58,183 nucleotides of DNA from the NCBI GenBank assembly GCA_019115385.1, contig DXDR01000049.1:1-58183 (forward strand), written 5' to 3'. Origin of the DNA: Candidatus Mediterraneibacter avicola. Lineage in GTDB: Bacteria; Bacillota; Clostridia; Lachnospirales; Lachnospiraceae. The notes under the pieces are model-generated. The model made no database searches, was not told the origin of the DNA, and saw nothing but the letters and a program-made list of their open reading frames with translations. Shown one piece after another: positions 45,437 to 54,989 of the stretch. The translations under genes and the position numbers were made by a program. How positions within the stretch are numbered: position 1 is the stretch's first letter; each line of letters opens with the position of its first letter.

Positions 45437-47113
45437 ATGTTGGAAAATCTGCATGTAAAAAATCTTGCTTTAATCGATGAAACGGAAGTAGAGTTCGGCC
45501 CCGGCCTTAATGTGCTCACCGGCGAGACCGGCGCGGGAAAGTCGATCCTGCTGGGGTCTGTTCAGCTCGCCCTGGGCGGAAAGTACAGTGCAGAGCTGCT
45601 TCGAAACGGGGCGAAAAGCGGGCTGGTCGAACTTACATTTTCCATAGAAGATGAAAAAATAAAGAGACGGCTTGAAGAGATGGATATAGAGGTTGAGGAG
45701 GGCAGGGTCACTCTGAGCAGAAAGCTGACGGAGGGACGCAGCGTGTGCAGGATCAATGGGGAGACTGTGAATATGGGGCTTCTGAAGAATGCTGCCAGCC
45801 TGTTGATCGACATTCACGGCCAGCATGACAGCCAGAGTCTGCTGAACCGCAGAAACCATCTCGCCCTTCTGGATCTTTACGGAAAAGAAGAGATCTCCCC
45901 GCTGAAAGCGGAGATGGCTGAGGCTTTTCAGTCGTATCAGGAACTCGTGAAAAAACTGGACGCATCCTCTCTGGATGCAGAGAGCCGGGCAAGGGAACTG
46001 GATCTTGCAGGATATGAAGTGTCAGAGATTGAGGACGCGGCTCCGGCTCCGGGTGAGGACGAGGATCTGGAAGAGCTTTACCGCAGGATGACCCAGAGCA
46101 GAAAAGTGACGGAGGCAGTGGGTGAAGCATATCTCTATACCGGCGAGGACGCCCAGGGAAACGCCAGCGACCTGCTGAGCAGGGCGATCCGTGCGCTTCA
46201 GGAGATATCGGAGATTGACAGTCAGGGTGAAAAGCTTTACGGACAGCTTGCGGAGATTGACAGCCTCCTTAATGATTTCAACAGAGAGCTTGCCGATTAT
46301 GCCAAAAGTTTTGAATTTTCAGAGGAAGAGTTCAGAGAGACGGAAGAACGGCTGAACCTTCTGAACCATCTGAAGGCAAAATATGGTAAAACAATTAACG
46401 ATGTATTGGAATACTGCCGGGAAAAAAAGAGAAGAATATCTGAACTGGAAGATTATGATGCGTTTCTTTCACAGCTTCAGTCGGATATGGAGACTGCAAA
46501 GAAACGTGCCGGTCAGGCGGCGGGCAGACTTCATCGTGCCAGAGAGAAAGCGGCCGTTATATTTGCAAGGGAGATCAGAGAGCAGATGGCAGAGCTGAAT
46601 TTTATGGATACAAGACTGGAATTGAGGATCTCTGATCTTGGACGGTACAGCGCCGGCGGGAGCGACGAGGCAGAGTTTTATCTGGCGACCAATCCGGGAG
46701 AGCCTTTGAAACCTCTTGGGAGCATTGCTTCCGGGGGAGAACTTTCCAGAGTGATGCTGGCCGTTAAGGCTGTGCTTGCCGGAGAAGAAGACACGCCGAC
46801 TCTGATCTTTGATGAGATCGACACAGGTATTTCCGGTGTGACGGCGGGAAAAGTGGGGGAAAAACTCCGGCTGATCTCTAAAAACCGCCAGATCATCTGT
46901 ATTACTCATCTTCCCCAGATCGCAGCGGTTTCAGACTCCCATTATCTGATACAGAAGGAAACCGATGGAAACAGCGTGAAAACAGAGATCGCTTTTCTGG
47001 ATGATGAAATGTCCGTACAGGAACTGGCGCGTATGCTCGGAGGAGCGAATGTAACCGGAAATATTTTGGAAAGCGCAAGAGAAATGAAGGATTTGGCAAA
47101 GCGGGAAAGATAA
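45437..47113 (+). CDS. recN: DNA repair protein RecN
   Basis: A 558-residue SMC-like ATPase gathering broken DNA ends. Walker A is LTGETGAGKSILLGS (about residues 29-43), a long coiled coil spans about 160-390, and the C-terminal half has IASGGELSRVMLAVKA and the Walker B LIFDEIDTGISG. AGGGAACGG lies before the ATG. An intrinsic terminator follows. Confidence 0.97.
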   Translation: MLENLHVKNLALIDETEVEFGPGLNVLTGETGAGKSILLGSVQLALGGKYSAELLRNGAKSGLVELTFSIEDEKIKRRLEEMDIEVEEGRVTLSRKLTEGRSVCRINGETVNMGLLKNAASLLIDIHGQHDSQSLLNRRNHLALLDLYGKEEISPLKAEMAEAFQSYQELVKKLDASSLDAESRARELDLAGYEVSEIEDAAPAPGEDEDLEELYRRMTQSRKVTEAVGEAYLYTGEDAQGNASDLLSRAIRALQEISEIDSQGEKLYGQLAEIDSLLNDFNRELADYAKSFEFSEEEFRETEERLNLLNHLKAKYGKTINDVLEYCREKKRRISELEDYDAFLSQLQSDMETAKKRAGQAAGRLHRAREKAAVIFAREIREQMAELNFMDTRLELRISDLGRYSAGGSDEAEFYLATNPGEPLKPLGSIASGGELSRVMLAVKAVLAGEEDTPTLIFDEIDTGISGVTAGKVGEKLRLISKNRQIICITHLPQIAAVSDSHYLIQKETDGNSVKTEIAFLDDEMSVQELARMLGGANVTGNILESAREMKDLAKRER

Positions 47114-47149
47114 TACCAGTGTGAAACAGCAAGAAGTCACACATACTAG

Positions 47150-47181
47150 AAACGGATGCAGGAATGTATCCGTTTTCTTTT
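47150..47181 (+). terminator. Intrinsic terminator after recN
   Basis: AAACGGAT (47150-47157) and ATCCGTTT (47168-47175) around a ten-base loop, followed by TCTTTTT. It separates the recN transcript from spoIVB. Confidence 0.78.
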
Positions 47182-47228
47182 TACTGCGCTGCCCCAAAGC
47201 AGTGCAAGAAAGGATGTGGTGACATATT

Positions 47229-48314
47229 ATGGTACAGAGACAGAAAGACAGGCAAAAGGGTCTTTGCTGCTTCCTGTTTCTGATCGTTCTGTCCGTTGTC
47301 TGCCTTATCTCTCTTACCCTGCTCCCGGGACTGGATAAAATACAGCCCCGCCAGACGAATGTCAGCGCTGCAGGAACAGACACTGACACGGTGCTTCTTG
47401 GAGGGATGCCTGTCGGCATCTATATGGAAACAGATGGCGTTATGGTTTTGAGCACAGAAACAGTGGAAGGCGTCGATGGAGGGCTTTATGAACCGGCGGA
47501 GAATCTGGTGAAGACCGGAGACTACATTACAGCGGTGAACGATCAGCAGATAGAAGGCAAGGCCGATCTTTTGGATGCCGTGGGGAAAATGGAGGATGAA
47601 AAAGTCATTCTGACTGTCCGCAGAGGGGACGACCTGATAGACGTGAGAATCCGTCCGGTGGAATATAAGCCGGATAAATACAGGCTGGGAATCTGGGTCA
47701 GAGATAACGTTCAGGGACTGGGGACGATCACATTTCTGACAGGACAGAGCCGGTTCGGCGCGCTGGGGCATGGAATCCATGACACCGATACCAATGTGCT
47801 CATGTCCATATCAGACGGCACAGTCTACCGGACAAGCATACAGGATATCACAAAAGGAACAGACGGAAATCCGGGCAGCATGGAAGGCATTATCATCTAC
47901 AATAATTTTAATGTTCTCGGCACGATCGATAAAAACACGGATGCCGGCATATATGGTACGATCGACAGGATCGACGATCTGTTCGGGGAGCAGATTCCCA
48001 TAGAGACGGCCCGGAAGGAAGAAATTGTAAAAGGAGACGCCACGATCCGCTGCTTTATTGACAATGAACTGAAAGAATACGATATTCAGGTGACAGATAT
48101 CGACATGTCAGGTGCGGAAGTCAACAAGGGACTGGTCATAAAAGTGACGGATCAGGAACTTCTTGAAAAAACAGGGGGCATCATCCAGGGTATGAGCGGA
48201 AGTCCGATCATTCAGAACGGGAAGCTGATCGGCGCTGTAACACACGTATTTGTACAGGATTCGACGATGGGATACGGCATATTTATTGAAAATATGCTGG
48301 AACAGGCGGAATAA
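47229..48314 (+). CDS. spoIVB: SpoIVB serine peptidase
   Basis: A 361-residue forespore protease that triggers sigma-K activation in the mother cell. A signal/anchor helix (about 11-33) is followed by a PDZ domain (about 60-145) and the S55 peptidase domain. The catalytic His is in GALGHGIHD (His181) and the Ser in GMSGSPI (Ser323). It is shorter than the Bacillus protein, mainly in the N-terminal part. ATG 47229 has AAAGGA 14 bases upstream, a loose spacing. It precedes spo0A as in most spore formers. Confidence 0.96.
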   Translation: MVQRQKDRQKGLCCFLFLIVLSVVCLISLTLLPGLDKIQPRQTNVSAAGTDTDTVLLGGMPVGIYMETDGVMVLSTETVEGVDGGLYEPAENLVKTGDYITAVNDQQIEGKADLLDAVGKMEDEKVILTVRRGDDLIDVRIRPVEYKPDKYRLGIWVRDNVQGLGTITFLTGQSRFGALGHGIHDTDTNVLMSISDGTVYRTSIQDITKGTDGNPGSMEGIIIYNNFNVLGTIDKNTDAGIYGTIDRIDDLFGEQIPIETARKEEIVKGDATIRCFIDNELKEYDIQVTDIDMSGAEVNKGLVIKVTDQELLEKTGGIIQGMSGSPIIQNGKLIGAVTHVFVQDSTMGYGIFIENMLEQAE

Positions 48315-48321
48315 TCTTTTT

Positions 48322-48340
48322 TGTCGAAAAAACTGTCGAA
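48322..48340 (+). promoter_or_regulatory. Two tandem Spo0A boxes
   Basis: TGTCGAA at 48322-48328 and again at 48334-48340, both exact copies of the Spo0A box core, 12 bases apart on the same strand. They lie 20 to 38 bases upstream of the spo0A -35 box, so they probably mediate autoregulation. Confidence 0.85.
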
Positions 48341-48359
48341 ATAGTGTTACAAAATCCCC

Positions 48360-48388
48360 TTGATTCTGCAAAATTGTGCAGATATAAT
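48360..48388 (+). promoter_or_regulatory. Vegetative promoter of spo0A
   Basis: TTGATT (48360-48365), 17 bases, TATAAT (48383-48388). A start near 48395 leaves a leader of about 45 bases. Confidence 0.78.
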
Positions 48389-48439
48389 AAGCAGGTGGCG
48401 TTTTCAAAGCAGGTTCTCAGATATGAGGGAGAGAAGAGA

Positions 48440-49237
48440 ATGGAGCATTTGAATGTGGCCATCGCTGATGATAACCAGAAAATTCTTGATGTGCTGGAAA
48501 ACATAATCAGCATGGACAAAGAACTTAATCTGGTTGGAAAAGCGAAAAATGGTGAGGAGATGTGTCAGATTATCAAAGACAGACAGCCAGACGTCGTTCT
48601 TCTCGACTTGATTATGCCGAAAATGGACGGATTGACAGTGATGGAGAAAGTCAATCAGGATAATTCTGTCAACAAACGCCCATATTTTATCGTGATCACA
48701 GCGGTTGGCCAGGAAAGGATTACAGAAGACGCCTTTAACAGAGGTGCAAACTACTATGTCATGAAGCCGTTCAACAATGATATGTTGCTGGACAGGATAA
48801 AATCCGTCAGAAAAATGTTCCGAAATTACGAGAAAAAAAGTGAAAATGGGAAAATGGAGGGTACGGCAGGAGCAGAGGATCTGGAAAGCCGGGTGACAAA
48901 TATGCTGCATGAGATCGGAATACCGGCCCATATAAAAGGGTATCACTATCTGAGGGACGCCATAATCATGGCAGTGAAGGATATGGACGTGCTCAATGCA
49001 ATAACAAAAATACTTTATCCTACGGTTGCAAAAAAATATCAGACCACCTCGAGCCGGGTGGAGCGGGCGATCCGCCATGCCATCGAGGTGGCCTGGAGCA
49101 GGGGGAAACTGGATACACTGGACGAGCTGTTCGGCTACACGGTAAGCACCGGGAAAGGGAAGCCCACAAACTCTGAATTTATCGCGCTGATCGCTGATAC
49201 GATCCAGCTGGAATACAAAAAGAAGGGCGGGATCTGA
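48440..49237 (+). CDS. spo0A: Sporulation master regulator Spo0A
   Basis: A 265-residue response regulator. The receiver domain has the acidic pocket Asp10/Asp11 and the phosphoacceptor Asp56 in [12 protein letters not shown]. The C-terminal DNA-binding domain (about 150-265) has [20 protein letters not shown], the recognition helix region. It decides entry into sporulation. ATG 48440 follows GAGGGAGAG; the frame is open upstream across the promoter to 48344 and is not family-like there. It follows spoIVB and has two Spo0A boxes ahead of it. Confidence 0.98.
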   Translation: MEHLNVAIADDNQKILDVLENIISMDKELNLVGKAKNGEEMCQIIKDRQPDVVLLDLIMPKMDGLTVMEKVNQDNSVNKRPYFIVITAVGQERITEDAFNRGANYYVMKPFNNDMLLDRIKSVRKMFRNYEKKSENGKMEGTAGAEDLESRVTNMLHEIGIPAHIKGYHYLRDAIIMAVKDMDVLNAITKILYPTVAKKYQTTSSRVERAIRHAIEVAWSRGKLDTLDELFGYTVSTGKGKPTNSEFIALIADTIQLEYKKKGGI

Positions 49238-49278
49238 AGAAAGATAACAGAAATTAGTATGGTAAAGCGATAAAATTC

Positions 49279-49307
49279 TTTCCATTACGTCTGAAATGAG
49301 GTATAAT
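49279..49307 (+). promoter_or_regulatory. Probable promoter of glgA
   Basis: TTTCCA (49279-49284), 17 bases, TATAAT (49302-49307). The -10 is perfect, the -35 weak. Confidence 0.55.
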
Positions 49308-49360
49308 GTTCATTAGTGAAATGCCCTGCGGCGATTAATGCGGAAAACGGAGGATTGTAT

Positions 49361-50809
49361 ATGAAAAACATTTTATTTGCGTCTTCAGAATGTGTGCCTT
49401 TTATCAAGACGGGCGGCCTTGCAGATGTTGTGGGTTCGCTCCCCAAAGAGTTCGACAAAGAGAAATACGATGTGCGTGTCGTGCTGCCCAATTACACATG
49501 CATGAAGCAGGAATGGAAAGAAAAACTGGAATACGTTACTCACTTTTATATGGATATTGCCGGACAGAACCAGTATGTAGGCGTTCTTAAAACGGTTCTG
49601 AATGATATTACGTTCTACTTCATTGACAACGAACATTATTTCAGCGGATTTGCGCCCTATGATGGAGATCCGAAGTGGAATATCGAGAAGTTCGCATTTT
49701 TCTCGAAAGCCGCTCTGAGCATTCTTCCGGTGATCGGTTTCCGCCCGGATCTGATCCACTGCCATGACTGGCAGACAGGACTGATCCCGGTTTACCTAGA
49801 TAATTTCAGATACCTTGGCGAGTACTACAGAGGGATTGCCACGGTCATGACCATTCACAACCTGAAGTTCCAGGGGGTGTGGGATACAAAGACAGTAAAG
49901 GGCATCACCGGACTCCCGGATTACTATTTTGTACCGGATAAGATGGAAGCATATAAGGATGCGAACCTGTTAAAGGGCGGTATTGTTTATGCGGATAAAG
50001 TTACCACTGTGAGCAACAGCTACGCAGAAGAGATCAAGACGCCGTTTTACGGGGAAGGCCTGGACGGACTTATGGCTGCCAGATCCAACGATCTGTGCGG
50101 TATCGTAAACGGCCTGGATTATGACGACTGGAATCCTGAGACGGACTGGAGGATCGCAAAGAACTTCAGCATTGAGAATTTCAGAAAAAATAAGCCGGTC
50201 AATAAGATGGCGCTTCAGGAGGAACTGGGCCTGAATAAGGACTCCCACGTCATGCTGATCGGTATGGTATCCCGCCTTACAGACCAGAAGGGATTTGATC
50301 TGGTGGACTATGTGATGGATGAACTGTGCCAGGATGCGGTACAGATTGTTGTACTGGGAACCGGGGATGTGAAATACGAAAATATGTTCCGCCATTTTGC
50401 ATGGAAGTATTCAGGAAGAGTGTCGGCAAATATTTATTATTCCGACGAGCTTTCCCACAAGATTTACGCATCCTGCGACGCGTTCCTGATGCCGTCGCTG
50501 TTTGAACCATGCGGCCTGAGCCAGCTTATGAGCCTGCGCTACGGGACTCTTCCGATCGTCAGGGAGACAGGCGGCCTGAAAGATACGGTTGAAGCTTACA
50601 ATGAATATGAGAAGACGGGAACCGGCTTCAGTTTCTGCAATTATAATGCACATGAAATGCTCAATACAATTCGATACGCAGAACGGATCTACTATGATAA
50701 AAAGAGGGACTGGAATAAAATCGTAGAGAGAGCCATGAGCCAGGATTTCTCATGGAAGAATTCTGCAGCGAATTATGAGAACCTGTACAGAAGCCTGATC
50801 GGCGAATAG
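49361..50809 (+). CDS. glgA: Glycogen synthase (ADP-glucose)
   Basis: A 482-residue GT5 enzyme that extends glycogen from ADP-glucose. The N-terminal KTGGLADVVGSLP (about residues 15-27) binds ADP-glucose; the C-terminal part has PSLFEPCGLSQLMSLRYGTLPIVRETGGL in part, the GT-B catalytic loop. ATG 49361 follows GGAGG. No other glycogen genes are nearby. metF follows after 16 bases, so the two may share a transcript. Confidence 0.96.
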   Translation: MKNILFASSECVPFIKTGGLADVVGSLPKEFDKEKYDVRVVLPNYTCMKQEWKEKLEYVTHFYMDIAGQNQYVGVLKTVLNDITFYFIDNEHYFSGFAPYDGDPKWNIEKFAFFSKAALSILPVIGFRPDLIHCHDWQTGLIPVYLDNFRYLGEYYRGIATVMTIHNLKFQGVWDTKTVKGITGLPDYYFVPDKMEAYKDANLLKGGIVYADKVTTVSNSYAEEIKTPFYGEGLDGLMAARSNDLCGIVNGLDYDDWNPETDWRIAKNFSIENFRKNKPVNKMALQEELGLNKDSHVMLIGMVSRLTDQKGFDLVDYVMDELCQDAVQIVVLGTGDVKYENMFRHFAWKYSGRVSANIYYSDELSHKIYASCDAFLMPSLFEPCGLSQLMSLRYGTLPIVRETGGLKDTVEAYNEYEKTGTGFSFCNYNAHEMLNTIRYAERIYYDKKRDWNKIVERAMSQDFSWKNSAANYENLYRSLIGE

Positions 50810-50825
50810 GAGAAAAACAGACAGT

Positions 50826-51695
50826 ATGAAGATTATAGACAGACTGAGAGAGGACAGGATACATATATCCTTTGAAATATTTCCTCCAAAGACGGATGAG
50901 GGATTCGATAAAGTGATCACAGCCGTGGATGAGATGGCTAAACTTGAACCGGCGTTTATCAGCGTCACATATGGCGCCGGAGGAGGAACCAGCAAAAATA
51001 CGGCGAGGATCGCCTCACATATTAAGGATGAATTACATGTATTGAGTCTTGCGCATCTGACTTGTGCGTCCTCTACAAAGGATGAGGTCAGGGAAGTGAT
51101 CGGGAATCTGAAAAGTCTGGGAATTGAGAATATCCTCGCGCTTCGCGGGGATATTCCGGCGGATACGGTTTTCCCGGACGAAAAACGTTTCCGCTACGCC
51201 AGCGAGCTGGTGCGGGAGATTAAGAAATACGGCGATTTCTGTATCGGCGCAGCTTGTTACCCCGAGGGTCATGTGGAGAACGAACACAAGGCCGACGATA
51301 TCAGATATTTAAAACAGAAAGTAGACAGTGGAGTAGATTTTCTGACAACCCAGATGTTTTTTGACAATGACATCCACTACAATTTTCTCTATCATATCAG
51401 AGAAGCAGGAATCACAGTGCCTGTGCTCCCGGGGATCATGCCTATAACCAGCGCCTCCCAGATGAAGCGCAGCCAGGAACTTTCGGGAACGGTCTTCCCG
51501 CGGAGATTTCTCGCTATTTTAGACCGCTTCGGCAGCTCTCCGGCGGCAATGAGACAGGCGGGGATCGCATATGCCACAGATCAGATCATAGACCTTCTTG
51601 CAAACGGCGTGAAGAATATCCATATCTATACAATGAACAAGCCGGATGTAGCGGAGGCGATCATGAATAACCTGTGTGAGATCATTAAGGCTTAG
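50826..51695 (+). CDS. metF: 5,10-methylenetetrahydrofolate reductase
   Basis: A 289-residue TIM-barrel enzyme that reduces methylene-THF to methyl-THF, the methyl donor for MetH. It has ISFEIFPPKTDEG at the N-terminus, LALRGD, and TQMFFDNDIHYNF, which are family signatures. In anaerobes it may also serve one-carbon flux. It lies directly upstream of the MetH activation-domain gene and metH, forming a methionine block. Confidence 0.94.
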   Translation: MKIIDRLREDRIHISFEIFPPKTDEGFDKVITAVDEMAKLEPAFISVTYGAGGGTSKNTARIASHIKDELHVLSLAHLTCASSTKDEVREVIGNLKSLGIENILALRGDIPADTVFPDEKRFRYASELVREIKKYGDFCIGAACYPEGHVENEHKADDIRYLKQKVDSGVDFLTTQMFFDNDIHYNFLYHIREAGITVPVLPGIMPITSASQMKRSQELSGTVFPRRFLAILDRFGSSPAAMRQAGIAYATDQIIDLLANGVKNIHIYTMNKPDVAEAIMNNLCEIIKA

Positions 51696-51705
51696 GGGAG
51701 AGATC

Positions 51706-52347
51706 ATGGAGAAAAGGATAGAGGAAGCAATCCGCTATCTTGGAATAAAAAAAGGTGCGGCAGATGCAGGAACGTATGCCCTGGTGAAAAGTTCCTTTCA
51801 GGAACTTGAAAGAGCAGCGGAACCGAAATCAATCTGCCGCATTTTTGAATTGCAGGAGTGCGGAGATGAGACGATACAGATTGGCAATATGAAAATTCGG
51901 AGCAAAAGCTTGTCAAGAAACCTGAAGAATTGCGAGAGGGCAGTTCTTTTTGGAGCGACTCTGGGAACTGCGGCAGACAGGCTGATCACCCGCGCCGGGC
52001 TGACAGACATGGCAAGATCTGTCGCGCTTCAGGCCTGTGCGGCCGCGCTTCTGGAAGAGTATTGCGACCAGCGGCAGGAAGAGATCGGCAGAGAACTGGA
52101 AAGAGAAGGCGGGTATCTGCGTCCCAGGTTCAGTCCGGGATATGGAGATTTTGACATCCGGTATCAGGAACCGATCATGCGGATGCTGGACTGTTCAAAA
52201 CAGATCGGGCTGAGTATGACCGACGGCTGCATGATGACACCAACAAAATCAGTCACGGCGGTAATCGGCGTCAGTCCGGTAAAAGAACGCTGCCCTGTGC
52301 AGGGATGTGAGGCGTGCAAAAGTGCAGACTGTCCGTACCGGCGGTAG
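51706..52347 (+). CDS. Stand-alone MetH activation-domain protein
   Basis: A 213-residue protein matching the C-terminal S-adenosylmethionine-binding activation domain of cobalamin-dependent methionine synthase. The segment RFSPGYGDFDI (about residues 145-155) corresponds to the SAM-binding motif, and a Cys-rich C-terminus (CPVQGCEACKSADCPYRR) follows. It probably restores inactive cob(II)alamin in the separate MetH. ATG 51706 follows GGGGAGAG. The Cys tail may bind metal, which is unusual relative to the E. coli domain. Confidence 0.9.
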   Translation: MEKRIEEAIRYLGIKKGAADAGTYALVKSSFQELERAAEPKSICRIFELQECGDETIQIGNMKIRSKSLSRNLKNCERAVLFGATLGTAADRLITRAGLTDMARSVALQACAAALLEEYCDQRQEEIGRELEREGGYLRPRFSPGYGDFDIRYQEPIMRMLDCSKQIGLSMTDGCMMTPTKSVTAVIGVSPVKERCPVQGCEACKSADCPYRR

Positions 52348-52364
52348 GCAAAAGACGTGCGGCC

Positions 52365-52418
52365 TGCGCAGAAAAATATACTGCGCAAAACGATATATGC
52401 CGGAGAAAAGCCGGTATA
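52365..52418 (+). promoter_or_regulatory. Two tandem hairpins before metH
   Basis: TGCGCAG/CTGCGCA (52365-52371/52381-52387) and TATGCCGG/CCGGTATA (52396-52403/52411-52418, one G-U). They lie in the 105-base gap before metH. No T-tract follows, and the region is too short for an S-box or cobalamin riboswitch. Confidence 0.45.
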
Positions 52419-52452
52419 CAATAAGGCGGAAAGGATAGAAAAGGAACATATT

Positions 52453-54840
52453 ATGATACGAGAACGACTTGGAAGAGAACTGCTGTTTTTTGACGGGGGA
52501 ATGGGGACCGTGCTTCAGGAAAAAGGACTGCAGCCGGGAGAACTGCCTGAGCTGTGGAACATCACGCATCCGGAGGAGATACGCGGGATACACAGGCGGT
52601 ACATGGAAGCGGGGAGCGACATTGTGCTGACCAATACATTCGGGGCAAACTCCCTTAAGTTTCACCATGACTCCTGTTCACTGGAAGAAATCGTAAATGC
52701 AGCAGTGGGACATGTTAAGGCGGCGGCAGAGCAGTGCGGCCGTGCTGGGCGTGTCTATACCGCGTTGGACGTGGGTCCTACGGGGAAACTCTTAAAGCCG
52801 ATGGGAGACCTGGATTTTGAGAGTGCATATGAGGCGTTCCGTGAGGTTATGGTCCTGGGGGAAAAGGCTGGGGCTGACCTGATCCACATAGAGACCATGA
52901 GCGATACCTATGAACTGAAGGCAGCCGTGCTGGCAGCCAGGGAGAATACTTCCCTTCCGGTATTTGCCACGGCCATCTTTGACGAGAGGGGAAAGCTTCT
53001 CACCGGGGCGGATGTGCCTTCGGTCGTCGCTCTGCTGGAGGGACTGCGCGTGGACGCGCTGGGTATCAACTGTGGTCTTGGCCCGGAACAGATGCTTCCG
53101 GTTCTTGAGGATATTTTGAAATACTCCTCGCTTCCCGTTATCGTAAAACCAAATGCAGGGCTTCCAAAGCAGAGAGACGGCCAGACGGTCTATGATGTAA
53201 CCCCCGGGGATTTTGCCGGAGTTATGGCGCAGATTGTGGAAATGGGCGCTGCTGCCGTCGGAGGCTGCTGCGGCACCACGCCGGAACATATTCGCGCGAT
53301 GACCGAACGCTGCAGGAAAATCCCGGTAACTCCTGTAAAAGAAAAAGAGTTTACCGTTGTCTCTTCCTACGGGGCCAGCGTGTTCCTTGGCACGGGCTCA
53401 AAAATAATCGGAGAGCGGATCAACCCAACCGGAAAGAAACGGTTTAAGCAGGCTCTGAAGGAACATGATATCGATTATATTTTAAGAGAAGGGATCGCGC
53501 AGGAGGAAAGGGGCGCCCATATCCTGGACGTTAATGTGGGACTTCCTGATATTGATGAGCCTGCTCTGATGAAAGAGACGGTCAGCAGCCTTCAGAGCGT
53601 AACCAATCTCCCTCTTCAGATCGACACAGTAGATCCTGTCGCTATGGAGGCGGCTCTTCGCATCTACAATGGAAAGGCAATGGTGAATTCTGTCAGCGGC
53701 AAGCAGGAGTCTATGGATATGGTATTCCCCCTGATCGCCAGATACGGGGGAGTTGTGATCGGCCTTACGCTGGATGAGAACGGAATCCCGGAAGACCCGG
53801 AAGGGCGTGTGCGCATTGCGGAAAGAATTATTAACGAAGGGGCAAAATATGGTATTAAAAAGAAAGATATCGTGATCGATGCCCTTGCCATGACGATCAG
53901 TTCAGAGCCGGAAGGGGCAAAAGTGACTCTTGAGACACTGCGCAGGCTCAGAGATGAGCTGGGGGTATGCACGGTGCTGGGGGTATCCAATATCTCCTTT
54001 GGACTTCCCAGACGTCCGGTAGTGAACGCGGCGTTCTATACAATGGCTATGATGAATGGATTAAGCGCCGGAATCATTAACCCGGCTTCGGAGGATATGA
54101 TGAAGGCATGGTATGCCTACCATGCGCTGATGAATCTGGACAGCAACTGTGAGCGGTATATCGAAAAATACGCATCTTCTCCAGAGGTTCCGGCTCTGGC
54201 CGCCTCTGCGGCAGGCGTGGGGGGTGTGACACTGGACAGTGCCATAGAAAAGGGTCTCAGAGATGATGCACGTCTGGCCACAGAATCTCTTATGCAGAGC
54301 GAGGCGCCGCTGGATATCATCAATACACATCTGATCCCCGCCCTGAACCGGGTGGGGGACGGGTTCGAGAAAGGAACTGTTTTCCTGCCCCAGCTTCTGA
54401 TGAGCGCAGAAGCTGCAAAAGCCGCATTTGCGGTCCTCAAGGATCAGATGGATAAAAGCGGCGAGGTGCAGGAAAAGAAGGGTACCGTTGTTCTGGCCAC
54501 CGTGAAGGGAGATATCCACGACATTGGAAAAAATATTGTAAAGGTACTTCTGGAAAACTATAGTTTTGATGTGATAGATCTGGGGAAAGACGTGCCGCCG
54601 GAAACGATCGCAGATACGGTGGTGGAAAAGAAGATCCGCCTGGCAGGTTTAAGCGCGCTTATGACCACTACCGTAGTCAGTATGGAAGAGACGATCCGCC
54701 TGCTCAGAGAAAAAGCACCCTGGTGCAAAGTAATGGTGGGGGGCGCTGTCCTAAACCAGGAGTATGCGGATATGATCGGCGCTGATTTCTATGGAAAGGA
54801 CGCTATGCAGTCCGTACATTACGCCCAGAAGATTTTCTGA
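52453..54840 (+). CDS. metH: Cobalamin-dependent methionine synthase (short form, no activation domain)
   Basis: A 795-residue enzyme transferring the methyl group of methyl-THF to homocysteine. The homocysteine domain has zinc ligands Cys207 (GINCG) and Cys272/Cys273 (GGCCGT). The pterin-binding barrel follows (about 320-580), then the B12 cap and the cobalamin domain with DIHDIGKN (His689 is the cobalt ligand). The protein stops after this, about 400 residues shorter than E. coli MetH, and the missing reactivation domain is encoded separately upstream. The start is ATG 52453; its ribosome site AAAGGAA is moderate. Confidence 0.94.
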   Translation: MIRERLGRELLFFDGGMGTVLQEKGLQPGELPELWNITHPEEIRGIHRRYMEAGSDIVLTNTFGANSLKFHHDSCSLEEIVNAAVGHVKAAAEQCGRAGRVYTALDVGPTGKLLKPMGDLDFESAYEAFREVMVLGEKAGADLIHIETMSDTYELKAAVLAARENTSLPVFATAIFDERGKLLTGADVPSVVALLEGLRVDALGINCGLGPEQMLPVLEDILKYSSLPVIVKPNAGLPKQRDGQTVYDVTPGDFAGVMAQIVEMGAAAVGGCCGTTPEHIRAMTERCRKIPVTPVKEKEFTVVSSYGASVFLGTGSKIIGERINPTGKKRFKQALKEHDIDYILREGIAQEERGAHILDVNVGLPDIDEPALMKETVSSLQSVTNLPLQIDTVDPVAMEAALRIYNGKAMVNSVSGKQESMDMVFPLIARYGGVVIGLTLDENGIPEDPEGRVRIAERIINEGAKYGIKKKDIVIDALAMTISSEPEGAKVTLETLRRLRDELGVCTVLGVSNISFGLPRRPVVNAAFYTMAMMNGLSAGIINPASEDMMKAWYAYHALMNLDSNCERYIEKYASSPEVPALAASAAGVGGVTLDSAIEKGLRDDARLATESLMQSEAPLDIINTHLIPALNRVGDGFEKGTVFLPQLLMSAEAAKAAFAVLKDQMDKSGEVQEKKGTVVLATVKGDIHDIGKNIVKVLLENYSFDVIDLGKDVPPETIADTVVEKKIRLAGLSALMTTTVVSMEETIRLLREKAPWCKVMVGGAVLNQEYADMIGADFYGKDAMQSVHYAQKIF

Positions 54841-54862
54841 ATGGACAGATTGTTCTGCAATT

Positions 54863-54880
54863 AGTACAAGGGATTGTACT
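54863..54880. promoter_or_regulatory. Palindrome upstream of the hydrogenase pair
   Basis: AGTACAA and TTGTACT around GGGA, a perfect seven-base-pair inverted repeat. It is 10 bases before a possible -35 box, so it may be an operator. It does not match the Rex consensus I know. Confidence 0.45.
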
Positions 54881-54889
54881 GAAAATCAC

Positions 54890-54918
54890 TAGGCAAATTT
54901 TTAGGCTCATGTTATCAT
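54890..54918 (+). promoter_or_regulatory. Possible promoter of the hydrogenase pair
   Basis: TAGGCA (54890-54895), 17 bases, TATCAT (54913-54918). Both boxes are imperfect. The first hydrogenase starts about 70 bases downstream. Confidence 0.45.
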
Positions 54919-54989
54919 AAAAAACAGAAAAGGAAAGGCATCAGAGTTTTGTGCTGCAGTGAAAACACAATTATGGAGGGAAGAAAGTT

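Noticed and set aside
49449-49455. TTCGACA, an inverted Spo0A box core, near the glgA start.
   Set aside because: It lies inside the glgA coding sequence, downstream of the promoter, and is a single short match expected by chance.
50810-50825. A possible SAM or cobalamin riboswitch before metF.
   Set aside because: Only 16 bases separate glgA and metF, too short for any known riboswitch.
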